Shown here in pieces: positions 7,425 through 16,588 of a stretch of 64,000 nt of DNA. This stretch comes from Jannaschia seohaensis. Lineage in GTDB: Bacteria > Pseudomonadota > Alphaproteobacteria > Rhodobacterales > Rhodobacteraceae. The stretch is taken from NCBI RefSeq assembly GCF_900116765.1, contig NZ_UETC01000002.1, positions 62,001 through 126,000 on the forward strand, read 5' to 3'. The position numbers were made by a program, and so were the translations under genes. The stretch's first letter is position 1. Each line of letters opens with the position of its first letter. Below the pieces are notes generated by a model. The model did no database searches. It saw only the letters and a list, made by a program, of their open reading frames with translations, and was not told the DNA's origin.

Positions 7425-10246
7425 ACCAGCCCGTGCTCAATCTCTCCCCCAAGGTGGGCGACGAGATCCGCAAAACCACCTGCTACATGTGCGCGTGCCG
7501 CTGCGGCATCGACGTCCACATCAAACACACCGACAAGGGCGACAAGGTCGCCTATATCGAGGGAAATCGTGATCACCCGGTGAACCAGGGCGTGCTCTGC
7601 GCCAAGGGCTCCGCCGGGATCATGCAGCACAACGCGCCCTCCCGCCTGCGCCAGCCGATGAAGCGCGTGGGCCCCCGCGGCTCGGGCGAGTTCGAGCCGA
7701 TCTCCTGGGACGAGGCCTACGACATCGCGGCAAGCTGGCTGGAGCCGATCCGGCGCGAGGACCCGTCCAAGCTCGCCTTCTTTACCGGCCGCGACCAGTC
7801 GCAAAGCTTCACCTCTTGGTGGGCGCAGGCCTTCGGCACGCCCAATTACGCGGCCCATGGCGGCTTCTGCTCGGTCAACATGGCGGCGGGCGGCATCTAT
7901 ACGATGGGCGGCGCCTTCTGGGAGTTCGGGCAGCCGGATTGGGAGCGCACCAAGCTCTTCATCCTCTTCGGCGTGGCCGAGGACCACGACAGCAACCCCA
8001 TCAAGATGGGCATCGGCAAGATGAAGGCGCTGGGCGGCAAGGTCGTCGGCGTGAACCCCATCCGCTCCGGCTATAATGCCGTGGCTGATGACTGGTTCGG
8101 CGTGACGCCCGGCACCGACGGCCTCTTGATCCTGTCTCTGGTCCATTGCCTGCTCAAGGCCGGCAAGATTGACCTCGACTACCTCGCGCAGTTCACCGAC
8201 GCGCCCGTCCTCATCGATGCGCGCCCCGGGCCGACCGAAGGTCTGCCGCTCAAGGACGATGACGGCCACGCCCTGGTCTGGTGCCGCGCCGAGAACCGCG
8301 TGCGGTGCTACGACGCCGAAGGGGTCGAGCCCTCGCTCACCGCCACATGGGAGCAGGACGGCGTGACGCACCGGACGGTGTTCGCGCATATGGCCGAGAA
8401 ATATCTCAGCGCCGACTACTCCCCCGAGGCCGTGGCCGAGCGCGTCGGCATCCCCGCCCCCCGCATCCGCGCGCTCGCCAACGAAATCGCCCGCGTCGCC
8501 TTCGAGGAGGAGATCGAACTCGACCACGAATGGACCGATTTCCGCGGCCGCACCCACAAGACGATGAAGGGCCGCCCCGTCAGCTTCCACGCCATGCGCG
8601 GCATCTCGGCCCATGCCAACGGCTTCCAGACCTGCCGCGCGCTGCACATGCTGCAAATCCTGATCGGCTCGGTCGAGACCCCCGGCGGCTTCCGCTTCAA
8701 ACCGCCCTACCCCAAGGCCGCGACGATCCACCCAAAGCCCCATTGCAAGGTCACGCCCGGCGCGCCCCTCGACGGCCCTCATCTGGGCTTCACCCACGGT
8801 CCCGAAGACCTGTGCCTGAAGGAAGACGGCTCCCCCGCGCGGATCGATAAAGCCTATACCTGGGAAAACCCCATGAGCTCCCATGGCATGATGCATATGG
8901 TGATCTCGAACGCCCATGCGGGCGATCCCTACAAGATCGACACCCTGTTCCTCTACATGGCGAACATGGCGTGGAACTCGTCGATGAACACGTCCGGCAC
9001 GATGAAGATGCTGTCGGATACCGACGAGAACGGCGATTACGTGATCCCGCATATCATCTATTCCGACGCCTATAGCTCGGAGATGGTCGCCTATGCGGAC
9101 CTCATTCTGCCCGATACCACCTATCTGGAGCGCCACGACTGCATCTCGCTGCTCGACCGCCCGATCTGCGAGGCCGAGGCCGCCGCTGACGCCATCCGCT
9201 GGCCCGTGGTGGAGCCCGATCGCGACGTGCGCGGCTTCCAGACGGCGTTGATCCAACTCGGCGCCAAGATGGGTCTCCCCGGCTTCGTGAAGGAAGACGG
9301 TACGCCGAAATTCGCCGATTACGCCGATTATATCGTCAACCACGAACGCCGCCCCGGCGTGGGGCCGCTGATGGGCTGGCGCGGCAATGGCGACGAGACC
9401 GGGCGCGGCGCGGTCAACCCCAACCAGCTCGACCGCTATATCGAAAACGGCGGCTTCTGCCTCGCCCATATCCCCGAGCACGCGCAGTTCTACAAACCGT
9501 GGAACGCCGCCTATCAGGACTGGGCCGTGGAGATCGGCCTCTACGACAAAGCGTCCCCCTACATCTTCACGCTCTGGTGCGAGCCACTGCGCAAGTTCCA
9601 GCTGGCCGCCGAGGGCCATGGAGAGCGCCAGCCCCCCGATCACCTGCGGGAGCGCATGAAGGCCACGATGGACCCGCTCCCGATCTGGTGGGATCCGACC
9701 GCCGCCCATGATGGCGAGGGCAAGTTCACCGTGACGGCGCTGACCCAGCGACCGATGGCGATGTACCATTCCTGGGGCACGCAGAACGCCTGGCTGCGCC
9801 AGATCCACGGCATGAACCCGCTCTACGTCCCGACCAAGCTCTGGCAGCAGCATAGCTTCGCCGAGGGCGACTGGGCCCGCGTGACCTCCCCGCACGGAGA
9901 GATCACCGTCCCCGTCGCCCATATGCCCGCGCTCAACGAGAACACGGTCTGGACCTGGAACGCCATCGGCAAGCGCCGCGGCGCCTGGGCGCTCCACGAC
10001 AATGCGCCCGAGTCGAACAAGGGCTTCCTGCTGAACCACCTCATCCACGAGCTTCTGCCGCCCAAGAAGGACGGGATGCGCTGGTCCAACTCCGACCCGA
10101 TCACCGGCCAGGCGGCGTGGTTCGACCTGAAGGTGGCGATCGAAAAAACCGCGCCCCCCGCCGATCTGCGCTCCAAGCCGGACACCGGATCCCAGAAGAG
10201 CCCGGTCGGCGCAGGCCCCCAAAAGCTCGCCTGGGAGGTGAAATGA
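7421..10246 (+). CDS. soeA: sulfite dehydrogenase molybdopterin subunit SoeA
   Basis: A 941-residue molybdopterin-guanine-dinucleotide oxidoreductase of the DMSO-reductase superfamily. An N-terminal [4Fe-4S] motif (CYMCACRCGIDVHI...CAKG, about residues 24-70) precedes the large catalytic domains and a C-terminal MGD-binding domain. There is no twin-arginine signal, which agrees with the cytoplasm-facing SoeABC sulfite dehydrogenase. It oxidises sulfite to sulfate with electrons passed to SoeB and SoeC. The start overlaps pta by 4 nt. The assignment to sulfite rather than thiosulfate or polysulfide rests on pta/xsc context and the SoeA-type N-terminus. Confidence 0.9.
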   Translation: MNQPVLNLSPKVGDEIRKTTCYMCACRCGIDVHIKHTDKGDKVAYIEGNRDHPVNQGVLCAKGSAGIMQHNAPSRLRQPMKRVGPRGSGEFEPISWDEAYDIAASWLEPIRREDPSKLAFFTGRDQSQSFTSWWAQAFGTPNYAAHGGFCSVNMAAGGIYTMGGAFWEFGQPDWERTKLFILFGVAEDHDSNPIKMGIGKMKALGGKVVGVNPIRSGYNAVADDWFGVTPGTDGLLILSLVHCLLKAGKIDLDYLAQFTDAPVLIDARPGPTEGLPLKDDDGHALVWCRAENRVRCYDAEGVEPSLTATWEQDGVTHRTVFAHMAEKYLSADYSPEAVAERVGIPAPRIRALANEIARVAFEEEIELDHEWTDFRGRTHKTMKGRPVSFHAMRGISAHANGFQTCRALHMLQILIGSVETPGGFRFKPPYPKAATIHPKPHCKVTPGAPLDGPHLGFTHGPEDLCLKEDGSPARIDKAYTWENPMSSHGMMHMVISNAHAGDPYKIDTLFLYMANMAWNSSMNTSGTMKMLSDTDENGDYVIPHIIYSDAYSSEMVAYADLILPDTTYLERHDCISLLDRPICEAEAAADAIRWPVVEPDRDVRGFQTALIQLGAKMGLPGFVKEDGTPKFADYADYIVNHERRPGVGPLMGWRGNGDETGRGAVNPNQLDRYIENGGFCLAHIPEHAQFYKPWNAAYQDWAVEIGLYDKASPYIFTLWCEPLRKFQLAAEGHGERQPPDHLRERMKATMDPLPIWWDPTAAHDGEGKFTVTALTQRPMAMYHSWGTQNAWLRQIHGMNPLYVPTKLWQQHSFAEGDWARVTSPHGEITVPVAHMPALNENTVWTWNAIGKRRGAWALHDNAPESNKGFLLNHLIHELLPPKKDGMRWSNSDPITGQAAWFDLKVAIEKTAPPADLRSKPDTGSQKSPVGAGPQKLAWEVK

Positions 10247-10249
10247 CCC

Positions 10250-10301
10250 TCCTTCTTCTGGCCAGAAATACTCCCGGGGGTCCGGGGGGCTGGCCCCCCG
10301 G
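10250..10301 (+). repeat. intergenic repeat family, copy 1
   Basis: A conserved head (TTCTTCTGGCCAGAAATAC) is followed by an 8-bp hairpin CCGGGGGG-CTGG-CCCCCCGG (10282-10301). It lies between soeA and soeB. Similar elements occur at 14665, 35246 and 49031. In this copy the head precedes the hairpin in the sense of transcription; in the other three it follows it. Confidence 0.75.
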
Positions 10302-10328
10302 CGCTCTCCGCAAGCGAGGACCGACGAC

Positions 10329-11114
10329 ATGACCTCCCTTCCGACCACCGTCCAGAAGAAGCTGGGCCTCGTCATCGATCTGGATACCTGCGTGGGCTGC
10401 CATGCCTGCGTCACGGCCTGCAAAGGCTGGAACACGCAGAATTACGGCGCGCCGCTCTCGGATCAGGACCCCTATGGCAAGGCGTCCGGGACGTTCCTCA
10501 ACCGGATCCACGCCTTCCAGGTTCAGCCGGACCCGACCCTGGCCGAGCATGTGCCGCCGCGTCTTGCCCAGACGGTCCATTTCCCCAAGTCCTGCCTGCA
10601 TTGCGACGACGCACCCTGCGTCACGGTCTGCCCCACCGGCGCCAGCTACAAGCGGGCCGAGGACGGGATCGTGCTGGTCAACGAGGATGCCTGCATGGGC
10701 TGCGGCCTCTGCGCCTGGGCCTGCCCCTATGGCGCGCGGGAGATCGACGAGGAGGCGGGGGTGATGAAGAAATGCACACTCTGCGTCGACCGGATCTATA
10801 ACGAAAATCTGCCCGAAGAGGATCGGAAGCCCGCCTGCGTCCGCACCTGCCCCGCCGGCGCGCGCCATTTCGGCGACCTGTCCGACCCGGAGAGCGACGT
10901 CTCCAAGCTGGTGGCCAAGCGCGGCGGGATGGACCTGATGCCCGAGCAGGGCACCGCGCCGGTCAACAAGTACCTCCCGCCGCGGCCCAAGGACACGATC
11001 CAGGCGCCGGAACTGACCGGCGACGAGGACATCCTCGCCCCCTTCCTCGCCCCCGTCGCCGAAGAGCCGCAGGGCCTCCTGGCTTGGGTCGACCGCACGT
11101 TGGAGAAGATCTGA
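10329..11114 (+). CDS. soeB: sulfite dehydrogenase iron-sulfur subunit SoeB
   Basis: A 261-residue ferredoxin-like electron-transfer subunit (DmsB/NrfC type). Four cysteine clusters are visible: DTCVGCHACVTACKGW, CLHCDDAPCVTVCPTGA, CMGCGLCAWACPYGA and CTLCVDRIYNE...CVRTCPAGA, enough for four [4Fe-4S] centres. It relays electrons from SoeA to the membrane subunit. The ATG at 10329 follows intergenic repeat copy 1. The stop overlaps the soeC start (TGATG), giving tight coupling. Confidence 0.92.
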   Translation: MTSLPTTVQKKLGLVIDLDTCVGCHACVTACKGWNTQNYGAPLSDQDPYGKASGTFLNRIHAFQVQPDPTLAEHVPPRLAQTVHFPKSCLHCDDAPCVTVCPTGASYKRAEDGIVLVNEDACMGCGLCAWACPYGAREIDEEAGVMKKCTLCVDRIYNENLPEEDRKPACVRTCPAGARHFGDLSDPESDVSKLVAKRGGMDLMPEQGTAPVNKYLPPRPKDTIQAPELTGDEDILAPFLAPVAEEPQGLLAWVDRTLEKI

Positions 11115-12001
11115 TGCATCCCGCTCCCTCCGTTATCATCTTCTCCACGCTCTCCGGCGCGGGCTTCGGCCTGCTGGCCTTCCTCGGTCTTGGCCTGCCG
11201 GTCGTGACCGGCTGGGTCGCCTTCGGCTTCTACCTGATCGGCTTCGCGCTGGCCGTGGGCGGCCTGCTCTCGGCCGTCTTCCACCTGCAGAACCCCAAGA
11301 ACGCCTGGCGCAGCTACAGCCAATGGCGCTCCTCCTGGCTCTCGCGCGAGATGTGGGCGGCGATCGGCGCGCTGCTGGCGATGGGACTCTACGCCTTTCT
11401 CCAGGTCTTCTTCGCCACCACGATCGCCCCGCTCGGCTGGCTAGGTGCCGCCCTGTCGCTCGCGACGGTGTTCACCACGTCGATGATCTACGCCCAGCTC
11501 AAGACCGTGCCGCGCTGGAACCAGCTGCCCGTGACGCCGCTGATGTTTCTCAGCTGCGCCCTGGCCGGCGGCGCGCTGCTCTCGGCCAATCTGGCGGCGG
11601 CGGGCGTGCTGCTGCTGACCGCGGGCGGCGTGACCGTCTGGTATTGGGTGGCGGGCGACGGGCGCTTCGCGGAGGCCGGGTCCACGGCGCGCACCGCGAC
11701 CGGCCTGGGCGGCGCCGTCTCGCTTTGGGAAAAGCCCCATACCGGCGAGAACTACCTCACCCGCGAGATGGTCTTCCAGATCGGGCGCAAGCACGCGGTC
11801 AAGCTGCGGGCCATCGCCCTGGTGCTGATGGTCGGGCTGCCGCTGATCCTCATCCTGCTGCCCATGAGCCACGTGACGGCCGTCATCGCCGTGCTGTCGC
11901 ATCTGGCGGGCGTGCTGACCCAGCGCTGGCTGTTCTTCGCCGAGGCCGAGCATGTCGTCGGCCTCTACTATGGCGCCCATGGCGCCAAGGCCGCCGCCTG
12001 A
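11114..12001 (+). CDS. soeC: sulfite dehydrogenase membrane anchor SoeC (DmsC/NrfD-like)
   Basis: A 295-residue protein with about eight hydrophobic helices, starting MHPAPSVIIFSTLSGAGFG, of the DmsC anchor family. It should anchor SoeAB at the inner face of the membrane and pass electrons to quinone. One-base overlap with soeB and a GAAA-loop terminator 14 nt after its stop mark it as the last gene of pta-soeABC. No heme-binding motif is obvious. Confidence 0.9.
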   Translation: MHPAPSVIIFSTLSGAGFGLLAFLGLGLPVVTGWVAFGFYLIGFALAVGGLLSAVFHLQNPKNAWRSYSQWRSSWLSREMWAAIGALLAMGLYAFLQVFFATTIAPLGWLGAALSLATVFTTSMIYAQLKTVPRWNQLPVTPLMFLSCALAGGALLSANLAAAGVLLLTAGGVTVWYWVAGDGRFAEAGSTARTATGLGGAVSLWEKPHTGENYLTREMVFQIGRKHAVKLRAIALVLMVGLPLILILLPMSHVTAVIAVLSHLAGVLTQRWLFFAEAEHVVGLYYGAHGAKAAA

Positions 12002-12014
12002 ACGGCCCGTGGGG

Positions 12015-12036
12015 GGGCGCGGGGAAACCCGCGCCC
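12015..12036. terminator. GAAA-loop terminator between soeC and carboxypeptidase
   Basis: A 9-bp perfect stem GGGCGCGGG / CCCGCGCCC closed by a GAAA tetraloop lies between the convergent stops of soeC and the M32 peptidase, so it can serve both strands. No long T-run is present. Confidence 0.75.
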
Positions 12037-12040
12037 TACC

Positions 12041-13507
12041 CTACTTCGCCAGATCGGTGAATTTCGCGTCCAGATAGTCGAGCAGCGGCGCCGCCGAAGG
12101 CGCCGCGCCGGTGGCATGCCGGATCGTCTCGGCGGGCGTACGCAGCGCGCCATGCACCTGCAAGCGGTCACGCATCCAGCCGGTGGCCTGCGACGGGTCG
12201 CCCTGGGCCAGCGCATCGTCGAGCCCCGGCAACTCGGCCCGCGCCGCAGCCATCAGGCAGCCCGCATAGAGGTTGCCCAGCGAATAGGTCGGGAAATAGC
12301 CGAACAGACCGATGGACCAGTGCACGTCCTGCATGAACCCGTTGGAGGGCTTGTCCACCGCCACCCCGAAATCCGCCTCGAACCGCGCGTTCCAGGCCTC
12401 CTCCAGGTCGTCCACCTCCAACTCGCCGCGCATCAACGCCCGCTCCAGATCGAAGCGCAGCATGACGTGGAGGTTGTAATGAAGCTCGTCGGCCTCAGTG
12501 CGGATGTAGCCCGAGCGCACCGCGTTGACGGCCCGGTAGAAGTCCCGCTCCGACGCGACGCCGATCTCGCCGAACAGATCCCGCATCCGGCCGTAGAGCC
12601 ATCCGCAGAACGGCTCCGACCGCCCGATCTGGTTCTCGTAGCTGCGCGACTGGCTCTCATGCACGCCCATGGAGACGCCCTTGCCGATGGGCGTCAGCAG
12701 GTGATCGGCGGCGACGTTCTGCTCATAGCAGGCATGGCCGACCTCGTGGATCGTCGAATAGAGGCAGCCGAAAGGCTCCGCCTCGTCCACCCGCGTGGTG
12801 ATCCGCACGTCCAGCCCCGAGCCGGAGGAGAAGGGATGCACGGCCAGGTCCAGCCGCCCGCGCGCGAAGTCATAGCCGAACCGCTCCGCGATCTCGCGGG
12901 CGAGTTGCAACTGCGCCTCCTTCGGGAAATGGCCCGTGAGCCTCGGGGCCGGCGGCGCGGCTAGCGCCGCCTCCCGCAGGGCCACCAGCCGGGGGCGCAT
13001 CGTTCCGAACATCTCGGCCATGGCGTCCGCCGACCCGCCTGGCTCATAATCCTGCATCAGCGCGTCATAGGGATCGCCGCCTTCGGCCAGATGCGCGGCC
13101 TCTTCGCGCCGGAGCCGCACGACCTCGGCCAGAACGGGCCGAAAGGCCCCCGCATCCTCGGCCTCCCGCGCCTCGGCCCATATGCCCTGGGCCAGAGAGG
13201 TCACCCGAGCCAACTCGGCCGCCAGCCGGGCGGGGACTTTCTGGTTGCGAGCATAGCTGCGCCGCATCTCGCGCAGATTGGCGTCGGCGACATCGTCCTT
13301 CGCATGCGCCTCTTCCAGCCAGTCCCCCAGGCGCGGATCGGTCCGACGGGCATGGAGCACCTCTTCCAGCGCCGCCATCTCTTCGGAGCGCTGCCGCGCC
13401 GCGCCCCGGGGCATCATCGCCTCCTGGTCCCAGCCAGTGCGGCCGGCGACCTGGGCCAGGGCCTCGGTCACGCGCTGGAAGGACAGCAGGTCGTCGTAAG
13501 CGGGCAT
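12041..13507 (-). CDS. carboxypeptidase M32 (Taq-type)
   Basis: A 488-residue zinc carboxypeptidase of family M32. The metal site HEVGH is in STIHEVGHACYEQN (about residue 260), followed by family segments GVSMGVHESQSRSYENQ and ADELHYNLHVMLRFDLE. It removes C-terminal residues from peptides in the cytoplasm. It ends convergent with soeC. Its start lies 1 nt after the ctaA stop, so it is cotranscribed with and probably coupled to ctaA. Confidence 0.95.
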   Translation of the reverse strand: MPAYDDLLSFQRVTEALAQVAGRTGWDQEAMMPRGAARQRSEEMAALEEVLHARRTDPRLGDWLEEAHAKDDVADANLREMRRSYARNQKVPARLAAELARVTSLAQGIWAEAREAEDAGAFRPVLAEVVRLRREEAAHLAEGGDPYDALMQDYEPGGSADAMAEMFGTMRPRLVALREAALAAPPAPRLTGHFPKEAQLQLAREIAERFGYDFARGRLDLAVHPFSSGSGLDVRITTRVDEAEPFGCLYSTIHEVGHACYEQNVAADHLLTPIGKGVSMGVHESQSRSYENQIGRSEPFCGWLYGRMRDLFGEIGVASERDFYRAVNAVRSGYIRTEADELHYNLHVMLRFDLERALMRGELEVDDLEEAWNARFEADFGVAVDKPSNGFMQDVHWSIGLFGYFPTYSLGNLYAGCLMAAARAELPGLDDALAQGDPSQATGWMRDRLQVHGALRTPAETIRHATGAAPSAAPLLDYLDAKFTDLAK

Positions 13508-13508
13508 T

Positions 13509-14639
13509 TCAGGCTCTCACGGATTGGGACAGGGGATATTTGGCGCGGTGCCGGGCGCGCACGGCGAGGCAGATCAGCACCACGGCGCCGAACTGGTGCA
13601 GGATGGCCCACTGGATCGGAACGCCCTCCAGCACGGTGACGATGCCCAGCACCATCTGCACGAAGACCGCGGGGATCAGCCAGAGGAACGCGGCACGCGT
13701 GGCCCGATAGGCCGAACGCCGCGCCCGCCACCAGGCGGCGACGATCACGACGGCCAGCAGATAACCCCAGATCCGGTGGAACCATTGCACCGTCCCGGGA
13801 TTGTCGATCACATTGCGCAGGAGCGGCTCCATCTCCCACATCCCGACCGGGAAGACGCCACCATGCATCGTCGGCCAGTCCCGCACCCAGAGGCCGGCGT
13901 CGATCCCGGCCACCAGCGCGCCCCAGACGATCTGGAACAGGCTGAAGCCAATGAGCACCGACCCCCAGCGCATCAGCGCCGCGTCCCGGTCCCGCCGCGC
14001 CTGCAACAGCGCCGCCTCGGGGCGCGACATCGACAGGACATACCACGCGATCAGCGACAGGATGACGAAGGCCAGGCCCAGATGGGTGGCCAGCCGGTAG
14101 GACGCCACGTCCAACATCGTCCCCGTCAGCCCCGACGAGACCATCCACCAGCCGATCGCCCCCTGTAGCCCGCCCAGAGCCCCCAGCAGGGCGAATCGTC
14201 CGGTCCAGCCCACGGGCATCTTTTTCGACAGCAGCAGCCACGCGAAGCCCAGGGCCCAGACGAGGCCGATGACGCGGCCCAGTTGCCGGTGCCCCCATTC
14301 CCACCAGTAGATCACCTTGAACTCAGAGAGGGACATGCCCTTGTTCTGCAACTCGTATTCCGGGATCGCGCGGTAGAGCTCGAACTCCGCCTCCCAGGCC
14401 TCGTCCGACATCGGCGGCAGCGCCCCCGAGACCGGCCGCCATTCGGTGATCGACAGTCCGGAGTCGGTCAGCCGCGTCAACCCGCCTACCGCGATCATCA
14501 CGACGACCAAGGCGAAGAGCACGATCAGCCAGGCCCGCGCCGCCCACCGCGACCCGCGCCGCGCCGCATCGATCACGCCGCCCTTGGCCGCCGGCCGCTC
14601 GGCCTGATCGACTTCCTCGAAGATCGCCCGTTTCGCCAT
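13509..14639 (-). CDS. ctaA: heme A synthase, type 2
   Basis: A 376-residue integral membrane protein of the COX15/CtaA family that oxidises heme O to heme A for cytochrome oxidase. The conserved histidine segments HRQLGRVIG, ATHLGLAF, WFHRIWGY and ILHQFGAVV, expected heme ligands, are all present in eight hydrophobic helices. The N-terminal RLTDSGLSITEWRPVSGALPP loop is typical of alphaproteobacterial enzymes. It lies upstream of the M32 gene; intergenic repeat copy 2 separates it from trmJ. Confidence 0.96.
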   Translation of the reverse strand: MAKRAIFEEVDQAERPAAKGGVIDAARRGSRWAARAWLIVLFALVVVMIAVGGLTRLTDSGLSITEWRPVSGALPPMSDEAWEAEFELYRAIPEYELQNKGMSLSEFKVIYWWEWGHRQLGRVIGLVWALGFAWLLLSKKMPVGWTGRFALLGALGGLQGAIGWWMVSSGLTGTMLDVASYRLATHLGLAFVILSLIAWYVLSMSRPEAALLQARRDRDAALMRWGSVLIGFSLFQIVWGALVAGIDAGLWVRDWPTMHGGVFPVGMWEMEPLLRNVIDNPGTVQWFHRIWGYLLAVVIVAAWWRARRSAYRATRAAFLWLIPAVFVQMVLGIVTVLEGVPIQWAILHQFGAVVLICLAVRARHRAKYPLSQSVRA

Positions 14640-14664
14640 ATCGCGTTCCTTCGTCGTCCGTCCC

Positions 14665-14715
14665 CCCTCATCTTGCCGGAAATACCTCGGGGGGTCTGGG
14701 GGGCTGGCCCCCCAG
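14665..14715 (+). repeat. intergenic repeat family, copy 2
   Basis: The head TCATCTTGCCGGAAATAC (14668-14685) is followed by hairpin CTGGGGGG-CTGG-CCCCCCAG (14696-14715). It lies between trmJ and ctaA. Head and CTGG loop match copies 1 and 3. Confidence 0.75.
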
Positions 14716-14750
14716 CCTCGCCGCTCGCGCAGCGGTCTCGATCTATGCGC

Positions 14751-15488
14751 CTAGCCGCGTTCCTTCCAGCGCACCATCTGACGCAGCACCCCATGAAAGA
14801 CCTGCGCATCCGCGCGGGTCAGCGGCAGGCGCGACCACATGTTGCGCAGGGTGCGCTTCATCGCGGGGGCCTTGCCCTCCGGAAAGAAGAACCCCGCCTC
14901 TTCCAGCCGCGTCTCGTAATGGCTGGCCAGCGCCTCCAACTCGGCCTGGTTAACCCAGTCGGTCCCGGCCATCTCCATCTCCATGCCGCCCGCGCGCGTC
15001 GAGACGCGGCGCCACTCATAGCCCATCAGAAGCACGCATTGCGCGAGGTTGAGCGACGGGAAGTCGGGGTTGGTCGGGACCTGCACGATGGCCGAAGCCC
15101 GCGCGATGTCGTCATTCTCCAGCCCCGCCCGCTCCGGCCCGAAGAGCACGGCGACCCGCTCCCCGGCCCGCCCGCGGCGCACGGCTTCCTCCATGGCGGC
15201 CTCGGGGGTGTAGACAGGTTTGGTCAGATCGCGGTCGCGGGCCGTGGTGGCGAAGACATAGGTGCAATCGGCCACCGCGGCGGGCACGTCCTCGGTCAGC
15301 ATCGCCCCATCCAGCAGCCGCCCGGCGCCCGAGGCCAGGGCCACGGCGCGCTCATTGGGCCAGCCGTCGCGCGGGGCGACGACGCGCATATGCTCCAGGC
15401 CGAAATTCAGCATGGCGCGGGCGGAGGCCCCGATATTCTCGCCCATCTGCGGGCGGACCAGGACGAAGGCGGGGCGTGGATCGCTCAT
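14751..15488 (-). CDS. trmJ: SpoU/TrmJ-type RNA methyltransferase
   Basis: A 245-residue SPOUT methyltransferase. The start MSDPRPAFVLVRPQMGENIGAS and the knot motifs VLFGPERAGLENDDI and NPDFPSLNLAQCVLLMGYE match TrmJ, which 2'-O-methylates position 32 of tRNAs. A C-terminal helical extension carries WKERG at the end. It is the first gene of the minus-strand run toward ctaA. The target position is inferred from the family, not shown by the sequence. Confidence 0.85.
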   Translation of the reverse strand: MSDPRPAFVLVRPQMGENIGASARAMLNFGLEHMRVVAPRDGWPNERAVALASGAGRLLDGAMLTEDVPAAVADCTYVFATTARDRDLTKPVYTPEAAMEEAVRRGRAGERVAVLFGPERAGLENDDIARASAIVQVPTNPDFPSLNLAQCVLLMGYEWRRVSTRAGGMEMEMAGTDWVNQAELEALASHYETRLEEAGFFFPEGKAPAMKRTLRNMWSRLPLTRADAQVFHGVLRQMVRWKERG

Positions 15489-15921
15489 GGCGGCTCGGAT
15501 ACGCGCGACGCAGGGCGGGCGCAACGGCTTCCCACACCGTCGGAGCAGCACCCGCGCAACCGGGAACACGATGGGGAGACTCGCGCCGGAGGCATGAGGC
15601 GGCGATCACCGGCAAACCCCACCGCATCTCGGCAGCCTTCCCTGCGTGCGCCCGGTGGGTATGCTGCGACACGACCGAGCCGGTTCCGGCCTCCACGGCG
15701 GCCTGGGGTGAAGCCGGGACGGATCTTGGCCTGGGGCTCTTCGCGGCGCACCCTAAAGCGGGACGACTGTCCCGTTCGTCCAGCGCCCCCGATGCGCATC
15801 CGGATGGATGGCGCCGATCCCGGAACGGGCATGGCCCGATGGGGCTCGGGCGGACGACCGTCCGACGCCGCTTGCAGGCCCCCTGCCCGCGCTCTACGAC
15901 ACGGGGGCCAAGGGGGACCCC
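15489..15921. other. 433-bp gap with small inverted repeats
   Basis: No supported gene. Two short inverted repeats occur: CGGGAC-GACT-GTCCCG (15759-15774) and CGGAC-GACC-GTCCG (15851-15864). The open frames through it are shadows and lack start signals or homology. It contains the divergent promoters of trmJ and the thiE-like gene; an RNA element cannot be excluded. Confidence 0.4.
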
Positions 15922-16530
15922 ATGACCGACGCGCCGCAACTCTACCTCGTGACTCCGCCCGAGATCGGCGCGGAGTTTCCCGACCGGCTCTCGGCCGTCC
16001 TCGATGCCCATGAGATCGCCTGCCTGCGGCTCGACCTCGCCACTCGCGACGAAGACCGCGTGCTGCGCGCAGCGGATCTCTGCCGCGAGGTGGCGCATCG
16101 CTTCGACGTGCCGCTCGTGGTGACGGACCACGCCGCGCTGGTCCAGCGCCTCGGCCTCGACGGCGTGCATCTGAGCGACCCGCGTCTCGTCGGCAAGCTG
16201 CGGCGGGACTGGGGCCCGGACCCGATCATCGGCGCTTTTTGCGGGACGTCGCGCCATGACGGGATGAACGCGGGCGAGGCGGGCGCCGACTATGTCAGCT
16301 TCGGCCCGGCCGAGGATACGGGGCTGGGCGATGGCAGCCACGCGCCGCTGGAGCTTTTCGCCTGGTGGTCCGAGATGATCGAACTGCCCGTCGTCGCCGA
16401 AGGGCCGCTGACGGTCGAGGGCCTGGCGCGCCTCGCCCCGGTCGTCGATTTCGTCGCCTTAGGCGAGGAGGTCTGGGGCGCCGACGATCCGGTCGCACGC
16501 CTGAAGGAGCTGTCGGCCGCGCTGACCTGA
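15922..16530 (+). CDS. thiamine-phosphate synthase-like protein
   Basis: A 202-residue TIM-barrel protein related to ThiE/TenI. It has VVTDHAALVQRLGLDGVHL, GTSRH and AGADYVSFGPAEDTG, matching the ThiE layout. The usual phosphate-loop TxTK after the GP motif is replaced by TGLGDGSH, so a true thiamine-phosphate synthase activity is uncertain. There are no thi genes nearby. A divergent paralogue conserved in Rhodobacterales is likely. Confidence 0.7.
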   Translation: MTDAPQLYLVTPPEIGAEFPDRLSAVLDAHEIACLRLDLATRDEDRVLRAADLCREVAHRFDVPLVVTDHAALVQRLGLDGVHLSDPRLVGKLRRDWGPDPIIGAFCGTSRHDGMNAGEAGADYVSFGPAEDTGLGDGSHAPLELFAWWSEMIELPVVAEGPLTVEGLARLAPVVDFVALGEEVWGADDPVARLKELSAALT

Positions 16531-16588
16531 CGGCCAAGCGCCGGACGCCCTCCCCGCCTCGGCGCCGCAACCGGCGGCGCATCCCCCA

